A DNA stretch of 64,000 nucleotides from Limnomonas spitsbergensis (lineage: Eukaryota; Chlorophyta; Chlorophyceae; Chlamydomonadales): contig JAYJMM010000116.1 of NCBI GenBank assembly GCA_037349105.1, forward strand, positions 868,001-932,000. Direction: 5' to 3'. Within the stretch, counting starts at the first letter, position 1. Every line of letters starts with the position of its first letter. A program made the translations under genes and the position numbers. The notes below the pieces were generated by a model, which had not been told where the DNA came from, searched no databases, and saw only the letters and a list, made by a program, of their open reading frames with translations. Of this stretch, positions 11,701-24,100 are shown piece by piece.

Positions 11701-14700
11701 TGGTTTACGAGGTGAGAGTCTAGAGGCAGAAGCTGTAAGCTTGTCTTTCATAAGGTGACAGCATCAGCATCAAACCTATTGGGTGTCAGCTGTCAGCATC
11801 AGCTTTAACCCTATTGGGTGTCAGCTGTCAGCATCAGCTTTAACCCTATTGGGTGTCAGCTGTCAGCATCAGCTTTAACCCTATTGGGTGTCAGCTGTCA
11901 GCATCAGCTTTAACCCTATTGGGTGTCAGCTGTCAGCATCAGCTTTAACCCTATTGGGTGTCAGCTGTCAGCATCAGCTTTAACCCTATTGGGTGTCAGC
12001 TGTCAGCATCAGCTTTAACCCTATTGGGTGTCAGCTGTCAGCATCAGCTTTAACCCTATTGGGTGTCAGCTGTCAGCATCAGCTTTAATCCTATTGGGTG
12101 TCAGCTGTCAGCATCAGCTTTAACCCTATTGGGTGTCAGCTGTCAGCATCAGCTTTAACCCCATCCGTCATGAGATGTAGGCTGTACGCTGCCCCTCGTC
12201 TCACTTCCCAGGCTGCCCGCTGGCCAGCTGCTGGGTGGCTCTCCTCAGTCTGGCGTTGCATTCAAATTCAATTCAAATTGCACATCCTGCTCCCATGGGT
12301 ATTTGTTGCAATCCTGGCATCGATTGTTAGGTTTCCCATTCCTGTTGATGTTTTGGGTTCATTTAGTTGACTTGTCAGTGACAGCCCCTACCGAGCTCTT
12401 CCTCTCGCACGCCCTCTTTCCACTCCACCCAGCCCCGCCCACCTCACCCCACTTCACCTGTTCACAGCCTGAAAGTCTTGCTGATGGCTGTCTATTCCTG
12501 CTTATGCCTCCCCTCTTTTTACGCCCCATTTCCCCCTTCACAGCTTGAAGTCTTGCTCTTGGCCAGCTACTCCCGCCCATGTCCTCCCTCATTTACGCCC
12601 CAGTCCCCCCTTCCACAGCTTGAAGTCTTGCTCTTGGTCAGCTACTCCCGCCCATGTCCTCCCTCATTTACGCCCCAGTCCCCCCATTCACAGCTTGAAG
12701 TCTTGCTCTTGGCCAGCTACTCCCGCCCTTGTCCTCCCTCATTTACGCCCCAGTCCCCCCATTCACAGCTTGAAGTCTTGCTCTTGGTCAGCTACTCCCG
12801 CCCATGTCCTCCCTCATTTACGCCCCAGTCCCTCCTTCCACAGCTTGAAGTCTTACTCTTGGCCAGCTACTCCCGCCCATGTCCTCCCTCATTTACGCCC
12901 CAGTCCCTCCTTCCACAGCTTGAAGTCTTGCTCTTGGCCAGCTACTCCCGCCCATGTCCTCCCTCATTTACGCCCCAGTCCCTCCTTCCACAGCTTGAAG
13001 TCTTGCTCTTGGCCAGCTACTCCCGCCCATGTCCTCCTTCATTTACGCTCCTGTCCCCCATTCACAGCTTGAAGTCTTGCTCTTGGCCAGCTACTCCCAC
13101 CCATGCCCTCCCTCATTTACGCCCCAGTCCCCCCTTCCACAGCTTGAAGTCTTGCTTTTGGCCAGCTACTCCCACCCATGCCCTCCTTCATTTACGCTCC
13201 TGTCCCCCATTCACAGCTTGAAGTCTTGCTCTTGGCCAGCTACTCCCGCCCATGTCCTCCCTCATTTACGCCCCAGTCCCCCCATTCACAGCTTGAAGTC
13301 TTGCTCTTGGTCAGCTACTCCCGCCCATGTCCTCCCTCATTTACGCCCCAGTCCCCCCATTCACAGCTTGAAGTCTTGCTCTTGGCCAGCTACTCCCGCC
13401 CTTGTCCTCTCTCATTTATGCCCCAGTCCCCCCATTCACAGCTTGAAGTCTTGCTCTTGGCCAGCTACTCCCGCCCATGTCCTCCCTCATTTACGCCCCA
13501 GTCCCCCCTTCCACAGCTTGAAGTCTTACTCTTGGCCAGCTACTCCCGCCCATGTCCTCCTTCATTTACGCTCCTGTCCCCCATTCACAGCTTGAAGTCT
13601 TGCTCTTGGCCAGCTACTCCCACCCATGCCCTCCCTCATTCACGCCCCAGTCCCCCCTTCCACAGCTTGAAGTCTTACTCTTGGCCAGCTACTCCCGCCC
13701 ATGTCCTCCTTCATTTCACTCCTGTCCCCCATTCACAGCTTGAAGTCTTGCTCTTGGCCAGCTACTCCCACCCATGCCCTCCCTCATTTACGCCCCAGTC
13801 CCCCCTTCCACAGCTTGAAGTCTTGCTCTTGGCCAGCTACTCCCACCCATGCCCTCCTTCATTTACGCTCCTGTCCCCCATTCACAGCTTGAAGTCTTGC
13901 TCTTGGCCAGCTACTCCCGCCCATGTCCTCCCTCATTTACGCCCCAGTCCCCCCTTCCACAGCTTGAAGTCTTGCTCTTGGTCAGCTACTCCCGCCCATG
14001 TCCTCCCTCATTTACGCTCCAGTCCCCCCTTCCACAGCTTGAAGTCTTGCTCTTGGTCAGCTACTCCCACCCATGTCCTCCCTCATTTATGCCCCAGTCC
14101 CCCCATTCACAGCTTGAAGTCTTGCTCTTGGCCAGCTACTCCCGCCCTTGTCCTCCCTCATTTACGCCCCAGTCCCCCCATTCACAGCTTGAAGTCTTGC
14201 TCTTGGCCAGCTACTCCCGCCCATGTCCTCCCTCATTTACGCCCCAGTCCCTCCTTCCACAGCTTGAATACTTGCTCTTGGCCAGCTACTCCCGCCCATG
14301 TCCTCCCTCATTTACGCCCCAGTCCCTCCTTCCACAGCTTGAAGTCTTGCTCTTGGCCAGCTACTCCCGCCCATGTCCTCCTTCATTTACGCTCCTGTCC
14401 CCCATTCACAGCTTGAAGTCTTGCTCTTGGCCAGCTACTCCCGCCCATGTCCTCCTTCATTTACGCTCCTGTCCCCCATTCACAGCTTGAAGTCTTGCTC
14501 TTGGCCAGCTACTCCCGCCCTTGTCCTCCCTCATTTTACGCCCCAGTCCCTCCTTCACAGTGCCTGATGTCTTGCTCACGGCCGTCTATTTCGCAGTGAC
14601 CCCTTGATATTAAAACTGAGTACTCAACACAATGTCTGCAAAAATGAAGGCGGAAACCTGCCTCTCTCCGCTCTCCCTTACCATCACACAAACAAACACA

Positions 14701-16386
14701 CACTGCTCAAGACCTTGCTGATGGCCCCTTATTTCACGCCCCTCTTCCCCCGTTCATGATTCACATCTCAAGCTCTTGCTCTAAGCCCTCCATTTGACCC
14801 CCCCTGCGTAGCGGGGCAGTGCCCTATTGGACCCCAACTACCTTTCCCTGCGTAGCGGGGCAGTGCCCTATTGGACCCCAACTACCTTTCCCGCATATTG
14901 GGGCAGTGTCCTGTTGGACCCCAACTACCTGTCCCGCATATTGGGGCAGTGCCCTATTGGACCCCAACTACCTTTCCCGCATATTGGGGCAGTGTCCTGT
15001 TGGACTCCAACTACCTTTCCCGCATGTTGGGGCAGTGTCGCTGGACCCCAACTACCTTTCCCGTATATTGGGGCAGTGCCCTATTGGACCCCAACTACCT
15101 TTCCCGCATATTGGGGCAGTGTCCTGTTGGACCCCAACTACACAGCTCAGGCTCCTGCCCATGGCCTCTTCTTCACACACCCTCCCCCCTTGACACCCGC
15201 AGCTCAAGCTCCTACTCATGGCCGTCTACTTCGGCGGCGACCACTTTGTGTGGGCGCACCAGATCGGCCTTTTGCCCGCCGACAAGAAAGCGATGGAGCG
15301 CTGGCAGAAGCTCTCGCTTTACTCCTGGGCGCTGGGCTCCCTGTGCACGGTGACGGGCGAGGCGTGGCAGATCGCCGCGCTGAAGGTCGTGCGGCGTGAG
15401 GGCGAGGCTGAGGAGGATTATTACAGGCGGGTCGACGCCGGCAAGGCCAAGTCCCAGCAGCACCTGATGGTGCTGGTGCACGGGGCAGTGCAGGTGAGAG
15501 GAGAGGTTGGAGGCAGGGCAATGGGGTTGCCCTGATTATGTTGCCCTGGTGCTGGTGCTGGTGCACGGGGCGGTGCAGGTGATAGGGGAGGCTGGAGGCA
15601 GGTAAAACAGTCATGTTCTATCTGAAGAACCATACCATTTTTGTGACTCCGGAATTGAGTGGGACTCCTGCTTTGGTTGGATTTAGGACTCTTGTGAAAC
15701 GTTCCCCACTCTATTACGCAATAGAATAGCAAAGGAAGAGCCGTAAAATTACCGTGACAGCGTGAGGAGGCCGACCATCACAGCCGTTAAGTGCCCTTCC
15801 TATTGATAGGAAGATCATATCCAGTTTCATGCTGGGGCCCCACATCCATTGGGTACGACTCCTAAGCTCAACGATAGAGCACGCAATGCCTGCGGCAGTG
15901 CACACCTTGCCTGCCCTCCCTCCTTGCCCACCCATCCTATCCTCCATCCACCCTTTTGTCTGTGCACAGCCTGCCCTCCCTCCTTGCCCACCCACTCTCC
16001 TCCATCCACCCTTTCATACTTTTGTCTGTGCACAGGCTGCCCTCCCTCCTTGCCCACCCACCCTCCTCCATCCACCCTTTCATAATTTTGTCTGTGCACA
16101 GGCTGCCCTCCCTCCTTGCCCACCCACCCTCCTCCATCCACCCTTTCATACTTTTGTCTGTGCACAGGCTGCCCTCCCTCCTTGCCCACCCACCCTCCTC
16201 CATCCACCCTTTCATAATTTTGTCTGTGCACAGGCTGCCCTGGCCTGCGGGCTGCTACAGCTTGCACCGATGAAGCCCCGCACGGTGGGCATGCTGGGTG
16301 TCATCGCGTCCGCCATGAACTGCTACTTCTTGCTGCCGGCATACCCCAAGCTGGCTGCTGCCCCGGCACATCCTAAGGAGGCATGA
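8716..16386 (+). CDS. PEX11: peroxisomal biogenesis factor 11 (PEX11, plant C/D/E class)
   Basis: Six exons in continuous frame: 8716-8760, 9086-9145, 9972-10067, 11141-11221, 15203-15493 and 16234-16386, giving 241 aa, the usual PEX11 length. PEX11 proteins sit in the peroxisomal membrane, where they tubulate and elongate peroxisomes before fission. The N-terminal amphipathic part (FLAKADGKDKLTALVQ, YACLFISAGEPG, then ARKVFRILK) and the C-terminal membrane part (GLLQLAPMKPRTVG and YFLLPAYPK) match the plant PEX11C/D/E class. The short first exon is chosen because its ATG is in phase 0 with exon 2 and gives the family's usual spacing of about 18 residues before the conserved FLAKAD block; it is the least certain part. 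Introns 4 and 5 are loaded with arrays copied from the starts of exons 5 and 6. The gene converges on KIFBP. Confidence 0.94.
10480..10605 (-). repeat. dispersed family A copy
   Basis: CTTCAGCTACAACCCGTC, GGGCTTGGTGCAGTAAG, CTGCTTGGGCC, ATAGGCCGGTCCAGGTTTGG occur in the family order, inside PEX11 intron 3. Confidence 0.6.
10750..11140. repeat. 78-bp TTTAGGG-bearing array before PEX11 exon 4
   Basis: About five units containing TAGGGTTTAGGGATCAATCC and CTGCTCCCTGCATGTGTCCC. The unit CCTGCCGCCGTCGAAGAG resembles the true acceptor region CCTGCTGCCCATCTGGACAG|CCGCTG at 11121-11146, so this array may also be edge-derived. Confidence 0.85.
11265..11705. repeat. 144-bp tandem repeat, three copies (PEX11 intron 4)
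   Basis: TTCAGGAGTGATT recurs at 11281, 11425 and 11569. The first two 144-bp units are nearly identical and the third is diverged. Confidence 0.9.
11756..12165. repeat. 35-bp tandem array (PEX11 intron 4)
   Basis: The unit CAGCTGTCAGCATCAGCTTT plus AACCCTATTGGGTGT occurs about 11 times with almost no variation. Confidence 0.95.
12460..14600 (+). repeat. 75-bp acceptor-edge array, about 27 copies (PEX11 intron 4)
   Basis: Units begin CACAG|CTTGAAGTCTTGCTCTTGGC at 12541, 12616, 12691 and so on. The true acceptor and exon-5 start at 15201 read GCAG|CTCAAGCTCCTACTCATGGC. The match continues for about 30 bases (encoded LEVLLLASYS versus LKLLLMAVYF). Flanking single copies near 12467, 14560, 14700, 14757 and 15150 are closer or further relatives, so copying happened in several rounds. 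The 75-bp unit is a multiple of three, so long meaningless ORFs result (for example 13178-14416). Confidence 0.95.
14800..15150. repeat. about 43-bp array (PEX11 intron 4)
   Basis: GGACCCCAACTACCTTTCCC plus GCATATTGGGGCAGTGCCCTATT units, about eight copies, immediately before the exon-5 edge copies. Confidence 0.9.
15905..16235 (+). repeat. 66-bp acceptor-edge array (PEX11 intron 5)
   Basis: Acceptors TGTGCACAG|GCTGCCCT occur at 16035, 16101 and 16167 (and TGTGCACAG|CCTGCCCT at 15969), exactly 66 bp apart, ending in the true site at 16233 followed by GCTGCCCTGGCC. The unit is 22 codons and stays open in frame, so use of a decoy acceptor would add 22-residue proline-rich repeats to PEX11 rather than truncate it. 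Confidence 0.95.
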
Positions 16387-16762
16387 GCTTGGGTTGCATG
16401 CTGGAAACCGGGCCGTGAGAGGGGAGGCTGGAGGCAGCGCCAGGCAAATCCCAAGGGAGCGTGTAAGCGTGGGTTGGAAAGCCTGGGAACTGGGCAGCAG
16501 CTCCTGCAGGAGGCCTTGAGCGGAACGAGAGAGGAGGAGGACACACCTTCCTTGGATAGTGATATTTAAAGTCCTGCGGAGCATCTGATTTGCGTGAAAT
16601 GAATACACTGCATGTGGTTTCCAATGTTGGAAAGTCCATTATTATGCATAAAAATATCTGTGGCTACATGAGCAAAGATGATGGACAAGGTTTAATCGGG
16701 TTTAATTAACGGATAGATTGCCACTTATTAAGGGTTACCGATGTCATGCACCTGCTTCCCTC

Positions 16763-17070
16763 ATAGCGGTTCTGACTTATGTCTGCACGCACTTTCCAGG
16801 TTTCGGATTGAAATCTAAAACATGTCAAGTCGACATACCAAGTGGACATAACTTGAACATAAGCACGATCGCCCTCAGATTGAGTGCTACATCCATTTGA
16901 TGCACCCCTTAGCTGCTTCTCGACGACGTTGATATGCAGCACCATAGCTCAGGAAATGGGTAGCAACTGTGATCTTCCGCATGCTCACTTGGTATGCTAA
17001 TGTCGACATATAATGTTTTTAGTTTTTCAATCCGAACCTGAAAAGTGCAGACATAAGTCAGAACCGCTAT
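16763..17070. mobile_element. MITE-like inverted-repeat element (308 bp)
   Basis: The left end ATAGCGGTTCTGACTTATGT (16763 onward) and the right end, which ends CATAAGTCAGAACCGCTAT (to 17070), are inverse complements. The match continues imperfectly for about 65 bases into AGGTTTCGGATTGAAA and its partner. No ORF lies inside. This fits a non-autonomous DNA transposon. Flanking bases suggest a TA-type target but do not prove it. Confidence 0.75.
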
Positions 17071-18114
17071 AACACCCACCTGCACCCCTACCTGTCACTA
17101 ATTCAGTATTTCCGATGAGGGAAGGATCGAGATTGGAGTAGAGCCACGCCTGTGCCCAGACCCCCGTCCATACTACATACAGCCGCATACAGCAGTGATC
17201 TTCCTAGAGAGGGAGAGCGTCACCAACCCCAGCTGGGCATTGCACACAAACAGCCGCCCAGTAGTGGGAGGTGCTAAAAAAACGCCGACCTGGCAGTTGC
17301 TCTGATTGCCAGGGACCCGCATCACTTGTTTCACACCACTGGGCACATACCAGGGGGAAACATTAAGCAGTCAGTGACGTTACACCTCTGGGCCCTGCTC
17401 AAAAAGGCCTGACCAAGCGGGCGCCTAACTAATAGGGGCAGGAAAAAGAAAGAGGGGGGCAGACAAAAGTCTGAAAATAAAAGGCAAAGGAAGTTCCAGC
17501 CTCTGAGAACGTCTACGCCTTAACGGTATCTACTACATCTTCCACAAAAGCTGAGGTATCCCACCTAAGCCTGCCCCGGTACAATTTGAGGAAGTCTCTA
17601 GCACCGTTCGGAAGACCTGCCCTCCTTGACATGACTATGCCAGTCTTTGAAGGTAACATTGCAGATATGCACAGTTGGCGTGTGTGTGTGTTTAAGAAGA
17701 CCCTGGTTCCCTAACCTCTCCGAGGGGGGCTGCTTCGAGAGGAAAGTCAGGTTCATCACCTGCTCTCCTATAGCCTCGACCAGACCCCCTCGTATCCGCA
17801 GGTGGAAATTCAGGTGCCTCACCTAAAGCAAAGCAAGAAATCAAAGGCCACGGTGTTGCGAGTCCCCTCAGACAACAGTTTGGCTATTACACATTTTCAC
17901 TAATTAGAACCTCTCGCTCTCCAAAACTGGATCCTCACATCAAACGACGAAGCTTTTAATCAGTAACCTCGGCCGTCCCCCCATGGTCAAACCCGTCCCA
18001 ATACATGAAGACAACGCTCCAAGTCGGACGCGTCACAAAGCGGAGAAACCAAGGGACGAGAATAAACGTCCCTCATCGACTGAGCACGCGGTGTCCCCCT
18101 CCAACCCCCCCTGT
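17071..18114. other. intergenic between convergent PEX11 and KIFBP
   Basis: No gene recognised. It should contain the KIFBP 3' UTR. A motif near 17383 (TTACACCTCTGGGCCCTGCT) is shared with 6950, indicating a dispersed repeat scrap. Confidence 0.55.
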
Positions 18115-21100
18115 CTAGCTCTCGGCTGCTAAGCGCCTGTTCAGCTCGACCTTCTCAGCCACCAAGGCGGCCATCTCGCGGGCCATGGCCGCCTCGCGCT
18201 CAAACTCCGTCACGGAATGCTTCTGCACGTAGTCCGCCGCCCAGCTCAGCTGCTGGTGGGCCTGAATCAACGTTGCGGCGTCCCTGTGGGATTCGAGGGC
18301 ATCAAGGAGGGGGCCAGCAGGGTCAGAAGAGAGTGGGGCATATGAACCCGAAACCCTTAACCCCTCAACTGGTCAGAAGAGAGATGGCATATGATTGATA
18401 TGAACCCTAAACCCTAGACCCAAAGGAAAGGGGCAGCAGGTTCAGAAGGGAGAGGGGCATAAAGAAATCGAGCATCATGGTCAGAAGAGGGAGGGGCATC
18501 AGCAAGTGGGGGTTCCAGGGGCAGGAGAGGGACTTCAAGAAGGAGGGCAACAAAAAGGAAGGCATCAGGGTCAGAAGGGGAGAGGCGTCAAGAAAGGGGG
18601 AGGGGCATCAAGGTCAAAAGGGGGAGGGGCATCAAAGAGGAAAGCCGGCAGGCCGCCATGGTAAGAAGGGGGCATCATCAAGGAGGGCCGCTGTGGTAAG
18701 AAGGGGGCACGGAAAAGGAGGGCCGCCATGGTAAGAAGGGGGCATGGAAAAGGAGGGCCGCCATGGTAAGAAGGGGGCATGGAAAAGGAGGGCCGCCATG
18801 GTAAGAAGGGGGCATGGAAAAGGAGGGCCGCCATGGTAAGAAAAGGGCATGGAAAAGGAGGGCCGCTATGGTAAGAAGGGGGCATGAAAAGGAGGACCGC
18901 CATTGTAAGATGATGGCATGGAAAAGGAGGGCCGCCATGGTAAGAAGGGGGCATGGAAAAGGAGGGCCGCCATGGTAAGAAGAGGGCATGGAAAAGGAGG
19001 GCCGCTATGGTAAGAAGGGGGAAATCCAGAAGGGGGGTATCCAGAGTCAGGGAACGAAAATATAGCTGAGATTGATTCAAGGGCTTCTGCCCCCTCCGGG
19101 TTTGTGCCACCACCCTGGGGGGCCTTATGCCCGGGGCTCTGCATGTCCACTCACTTGTTGGGCGCCCTGGACAGCACCCTGCCCAGGCTGATGCACCCTT
19201 AGACAAACGGGACCCTAAACCCTGCGCCCTGCATGTCCACTCACTTGTCGGGCGCCCTGGACAGCACCCTGCCCAGGCTGAAGCAGGCCTGCAGGAAGTA
19301 CCGCTCGCTGGCACCATCCTCGATACGCAAGCGGGGCAGCTCGCCGCGGTCCCCGGCGATCCCGGGGGGTGCCTTCGCCTGCTTCCCTTCCTTTGCTTCC
19401 CGAAACGTGTCGATGAACTCGCCATAGTAGCGGGCGGCTTCTCGCCTGGCGGCCGCCACCTGTGAACAGGACACTGTGCATGTTAGTGTGTTCCAGCTAC
19501 CTTTTAGCTACCTTTCAGCTACCTTTCAACGGTATCGCCATAGTAGCGGGCGGCTTCTCGCCTGGCGGCCGTCACCTGTCCACTCAGCACTGTTTAAGTT
19601 AGGGTGCTTCAGCTACTTTTCAGCTACATCCCAGTAGTAGCAGGTGTATCCTCGCCTGGCGGCCACCACCTGTGAACACGACACTGTCTTACATTTACTT
19701 TCCCTCTCCCAATTCATTGGTGGGCGCCCACGCGGCCAAGCCTTTTTGAACGGGGTCCAGAGGTGTAATATCTTTGACTGTTTATGTTAGCGTGTTTCAG
19801 CTGCCTTTCAGCTACTCCACTGTGTACCACTGTGCGGGTCAGGTGCAGCAATGTGCCTAAAGGCTGCTGCTTTGGTCTCAAGCCTCCGGCAATATACCTA
19901 ATAGGTAAATAATCAGTGCTGAGCTGATGAAGGTCCTAACGATGGCTGAATTACGTAGCTGAGTTTCAGTCACTGTAATTTCAAGGCAAATTCAGCTACC
20001 TTTACCAGGAAGGGACCGTAATGACAAAATCAAATTCTGAATTACGGCGCAATTGCACAGCACTGTCCGGTTTATAACCGGATTGCCTCAGTGGACAATG
20101 GCAGCGGCACAAAGTGGTGCCTTGGCATCATGTCACGATGAGCAGCTCACAGAAAGGAGGGGAGGTACGCCCTCCAGCAGCGTGTTAAGGAGGGGAGGTA
20201 CGCCCTCCAGCAGCGTGTTAAGGAGGGGAGGTACGCCCTCCAGCAGCGTGTTAAGGTGGGGAGGTACGCCCTCCAGCAGCGTGTTAAGGAGGGGAGGTAC
20301 GCCCTCCAGCAGCGTGTTAAGGAGGGAGGTACGCCCTCCAGCAGCGTGTTAAGGAGGGGAGGTATGCCCTCCAGCAGCGTGTTAAGGAGGGGAGGTACGC
20401 CCTCCAGCAGCGTGTTAAGGAGGGGAGGTACGCCCTCCAGCAGCGTGTTAAGGAGGGGAGGTACGCCCTCCAGCAGCGTGTTAAGGAGGGGACGTACGCC
20501 CTCCAGCAGCGTGTTAAGGAGGGGAGGTACGCCCTCCAGCAGCGTGTTAAGGAGGGGAGGTACGCCCTCCAGCAGCGTGTTAAGGAGGGGAGGTACGCCC
20601 TCCAGCAGCGTGTTAAGGAGGGGAGGTACGCCCTCCAGCAGCGTGTTAAGGAGGGGAGGTACGCCCTCCAGCAGCGTGTTAAGGAGGGGAGGTACGCCCT
20701 CCAGCAGCGTGTTAAGGAGGGGAGGTACGCCCTCCAGCAGCGTGTTAAGGAGGGGAGGTACGCCCTCCAGCAGCGTGTTAAGGAGGGGAGGTACGCCCTC
20801 CAGCAGCGTGTTAAGGAGGGGAGGTACGCCCTCCAGCAGCGTGTTAAGGAGGGGAGGTACGCCCTCCAGCAGCGTGTTAAGGAGGGGAGGTACGCCCTCC
20901 AGCAGCGTGTTAAGGAGGGGAGGTACGCCCTCCAGCAGCGTGTTAAGGAGGGAGGAATGTTGCTGCGTGGGCCAAGGCCTCGCACACCTAATTCCCATCA
21001 GCCACAGAAAAAGACAGAAAAAAAGCTACTGCAGCTTCGGCTCACAATTATGTATGCCCAACTGAACAGTGGTTCCTGTCGTGAAAGAGTATCACAAATC

Positions 21101-24100
21101 ATGCCTGGCTTGCACTTAACCCTAAACCCTGTGGTGGGCGAGTATTACAAATCATGTCAGGCCTTCACCATGAAAAGTAGCAGTGCTTCTTATTTCACAA
21201 GAGCCGTTGCTGCAGCAGGGAATCTGTCCCTGGGAAGACTCAGCTGGGGGGCAGCTGCAAAATGTGCAAAAGGGGACTCAGCGGGCTGCGCACAAGAGTC
21301 AAGGGTCTCGGCAAGGGGCCTGGCACGTCCGTGGGGTCGGACGCATACTCCAAAACAGGGGGGTTCAAGGTCCGGGATGGCGCATTTGTCTCGGCCCAGC
21401 TTATGGAGATGCAGAGCGTTCCTATTGACTTTGCTGCACCCCTTCTCCAGCCATCGTTTCACCCACCTTTGCTTCACCCCTGCCCCGGTCATCGCTTCAG
21501 CCCTTTGCCCACCTTCGCTGCGTTCCTTCCCCGGTCATCGTTTCATCCTTTTCCCACCTTCCCTGTGCCATTGCCCCAGCCATCGCTTCAATCCTTTAAA
21601 GCGCAAATGCGCCTCCGCGCTTTAGATTATCATAGGGATTCGCCCACCTTCGCTGCGTGCCTTCCCCGGTCATCGTTTCATCCTTATCCCACCTTCGTTG
21701 TGCTCCTGCCCCCGGCCATTGCTTCATTGCTTTTCCCACCTTCACTGTGCTCCTGCCCCGGCCATCGCCTCATCCCTTTTCCCACCTTCACTGTGCTCCT
21801 GCCCCGGCCATCGCCTCATCCCTTTTCTCACCTTCCCTGTGCTCCTGCCCCGGCCATCGCCTCATCCCTTCTCTCACCTTTGCTGCGCCCCTACCCTCGA
21901 GCTCCTCCAGCTCGGCTACTTCTCTGCAGATGTTACCAAGCTCCAGCGCGATGCTGCGGCGGCATAAAAACATGGTGCATAGTCATAGATCTGGGCATGG
22001 TCATGTATCTATGCATGGTCATAGATCTAAGCAGGGTCATGGATCTAAGCAGGGCCATAGATCTAAGCAGGGTCATAGATTTAAGCATGGCCAGGATATA
22101 AGCATGGTCATAGATCTTAGAATGGCCATAGATCTAAGCACGACCATAGATCTAAGCATGGTCATGGTTTTAAGCATGGTCATTGATCTAAGCATGGACA
22201 TGGATCTAAGCATTAAAATATGTTTCAGCATGGTCATAGATGGGTCATAGATCATTGTATCATGTCAACAAGAAGTAGGTCCTATGCACCGCCCTTCACA
22301 TGAGAGGCGACGCCCTCGCAAGAGATTCAAAGACCCGCCAAGGTATGTGCAGCGGAAAACACGGCATACCGGCACAGTCAAGTCTAAACCCTACACCCTA
22401 AACTAGACCTGCCAAGGTATGTGCAGCGGGAAACACGGCAGACCGGTACAGTCAAGGCATGTACACCTCATAAGCACCAGACAGGGACGCGGTGTCATCC
22501 CTCAATTTTTTTCATTTGAGAATCCAATGCGGCGTTTTGGCCCAAGTGCCTTGGCCCAAGCGCAGCATAGGGATCCCTAATCCTCTATACCACTTTGGGG
22601 GAGGGGCCGGGCGGCCACCGCTGAGCCAATTGGGAAGAAAATCCATGACCGGCGTTCGGCTGGAGGCCCAACCAGCAAGGCTTGCTGCACTAAGCCTTCC
22701 CTGCCGAGGGCCAGGGTGTAGCTGAAGTAAAGCTGAAGGTGTAGCTGCAGTGCGTTGAAAGAAACTCCGGTAGGCGTACAAGGTAATGGAGCATAGGGCC
22801 GTTAGGACACCAAATCTTGAACCCTTAGCTGACCATCAGGACACTGGGCCCTACCCTCCCCACCTCCACTGGTGTCCAGGACCCTGACCCTTAAACCCTC
22901 CTGCTGGCCACTAAGACCCTGGACCCTAATCCCCCCTTCCCCTGGACGTTACGGCCCTAAATCATAAACCCTTTTGCTGGGCACCAGGACCCTGGACCCT
23001 GCCCCCCCTCTTCATCTGGTTGTCAGGAATCTAAATTGTAAATCCTACTTCTGGCCATCAGGACCTGCAGACGATGCGCAGGCAGTACGTCTGGTACCCT
23101 GCGGCCAGGAGGTGGCTGACATGTAGCTGAACACTGTCGTCGCACCTGCGGACAATGCCCAGGTAGTACTCCTCGTTTAGAGCTCCGTGCAGCTCCTCCA
23201 GCCGCACCGCACGCTGCTTCTGCATCAGTCTCTTCCGCTTAACACTTGGTTCAAAGGCAACGAGGCACCTGTCGGCGAGGGCTCGGGGATCAAGGTTCAG
23301 GGTGTGGGGCGAAGAAACGTGCACCGCACGCTGCTTCTGCATGATCCTCTTCCGCTTCACATTCGGTTGAAAGGCAACGAGGCACCTGTCGGCAATCAGG
23401 GCAATCAGGGTTCAAAGTCAAGGGTTTCGGGGCGAGAAAACGTGCACAGCACACTGCTTCTGCATCAGCCACTTTGCATTAGGTCCAAAGGCGACAAGTC
23501 ACCTGGCGGTGAGGGTTCAGGGATTAGGGTTCAAACTATCGGGTTTTCGGGCAAAAGAACGTGCACCACACGCTGCTTCTGCATCAGCCGCTTCCACACT
23601 CGGCTCAGTGGCAAGAAAGCACCTGGCGGCGAGGGTTTGGGGATCAGGGTCTTTGTGTTACAAAATGTGCACTGCACGCTGCCGCTGCATCAGCCTCTTC
23701 CTCTTTACACTTGGTTCAGGTGCTAGAAAGCGCCTGGCAGCGAGAGTTTTGGGATATAAGGGTTCAAAGTTCAGGGCGTAAGGCGATAACACGTGCACAG
23801 CGCACTGCTTCAGGATCAGCCGCTTCTGCTTCACACTCGGCTCAGAGGCGACGCAGCACCCGGTGACAAAGGTTTATAATTGAGGGTTTAAAGCTCAGGG
23901 GGCAGGGCGGATAACCTGGACACTGGACAGCATACTACTGCTGCATCATCCGCTTCCACTTCACTATCGGCTCAGGGCAAGAGAGTACTGTCTACAAGGG
24001 TTTAGGGTTTAGGGTTTAGGGTTTGGTGTTTAGGGTTAAGGGTCCAGGTGGAGACACCGTGCGTGCTGTGAATGTGTAGACAGCATATCAGCATCCGGCA

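Noticed and set aside
12478..14567. Open frames of up to 412 codons with LEVLLLASYSRPCPPSF-type repeats
   Set aside because: They follow from a 75-bp repeat unit (a multiple of three) within PEX11 intron 4; frame changes wherever a unit has an indel and no start, domain or codon bias supports a gene.
20147..21065. Long repeat ORFs on both strands
   Set aside because: Product of a 33-bp array lacking stops in several frames; lies inside KIFBP intron 7.
23058..23093. Possible KIFBP exon with acceptor GCCGCAG and donor-like GTCCTG
   Set aside because: It is a degraded copy of the 3' end of exon 6; the next conserved block is correctly supplied by 21953-21878.
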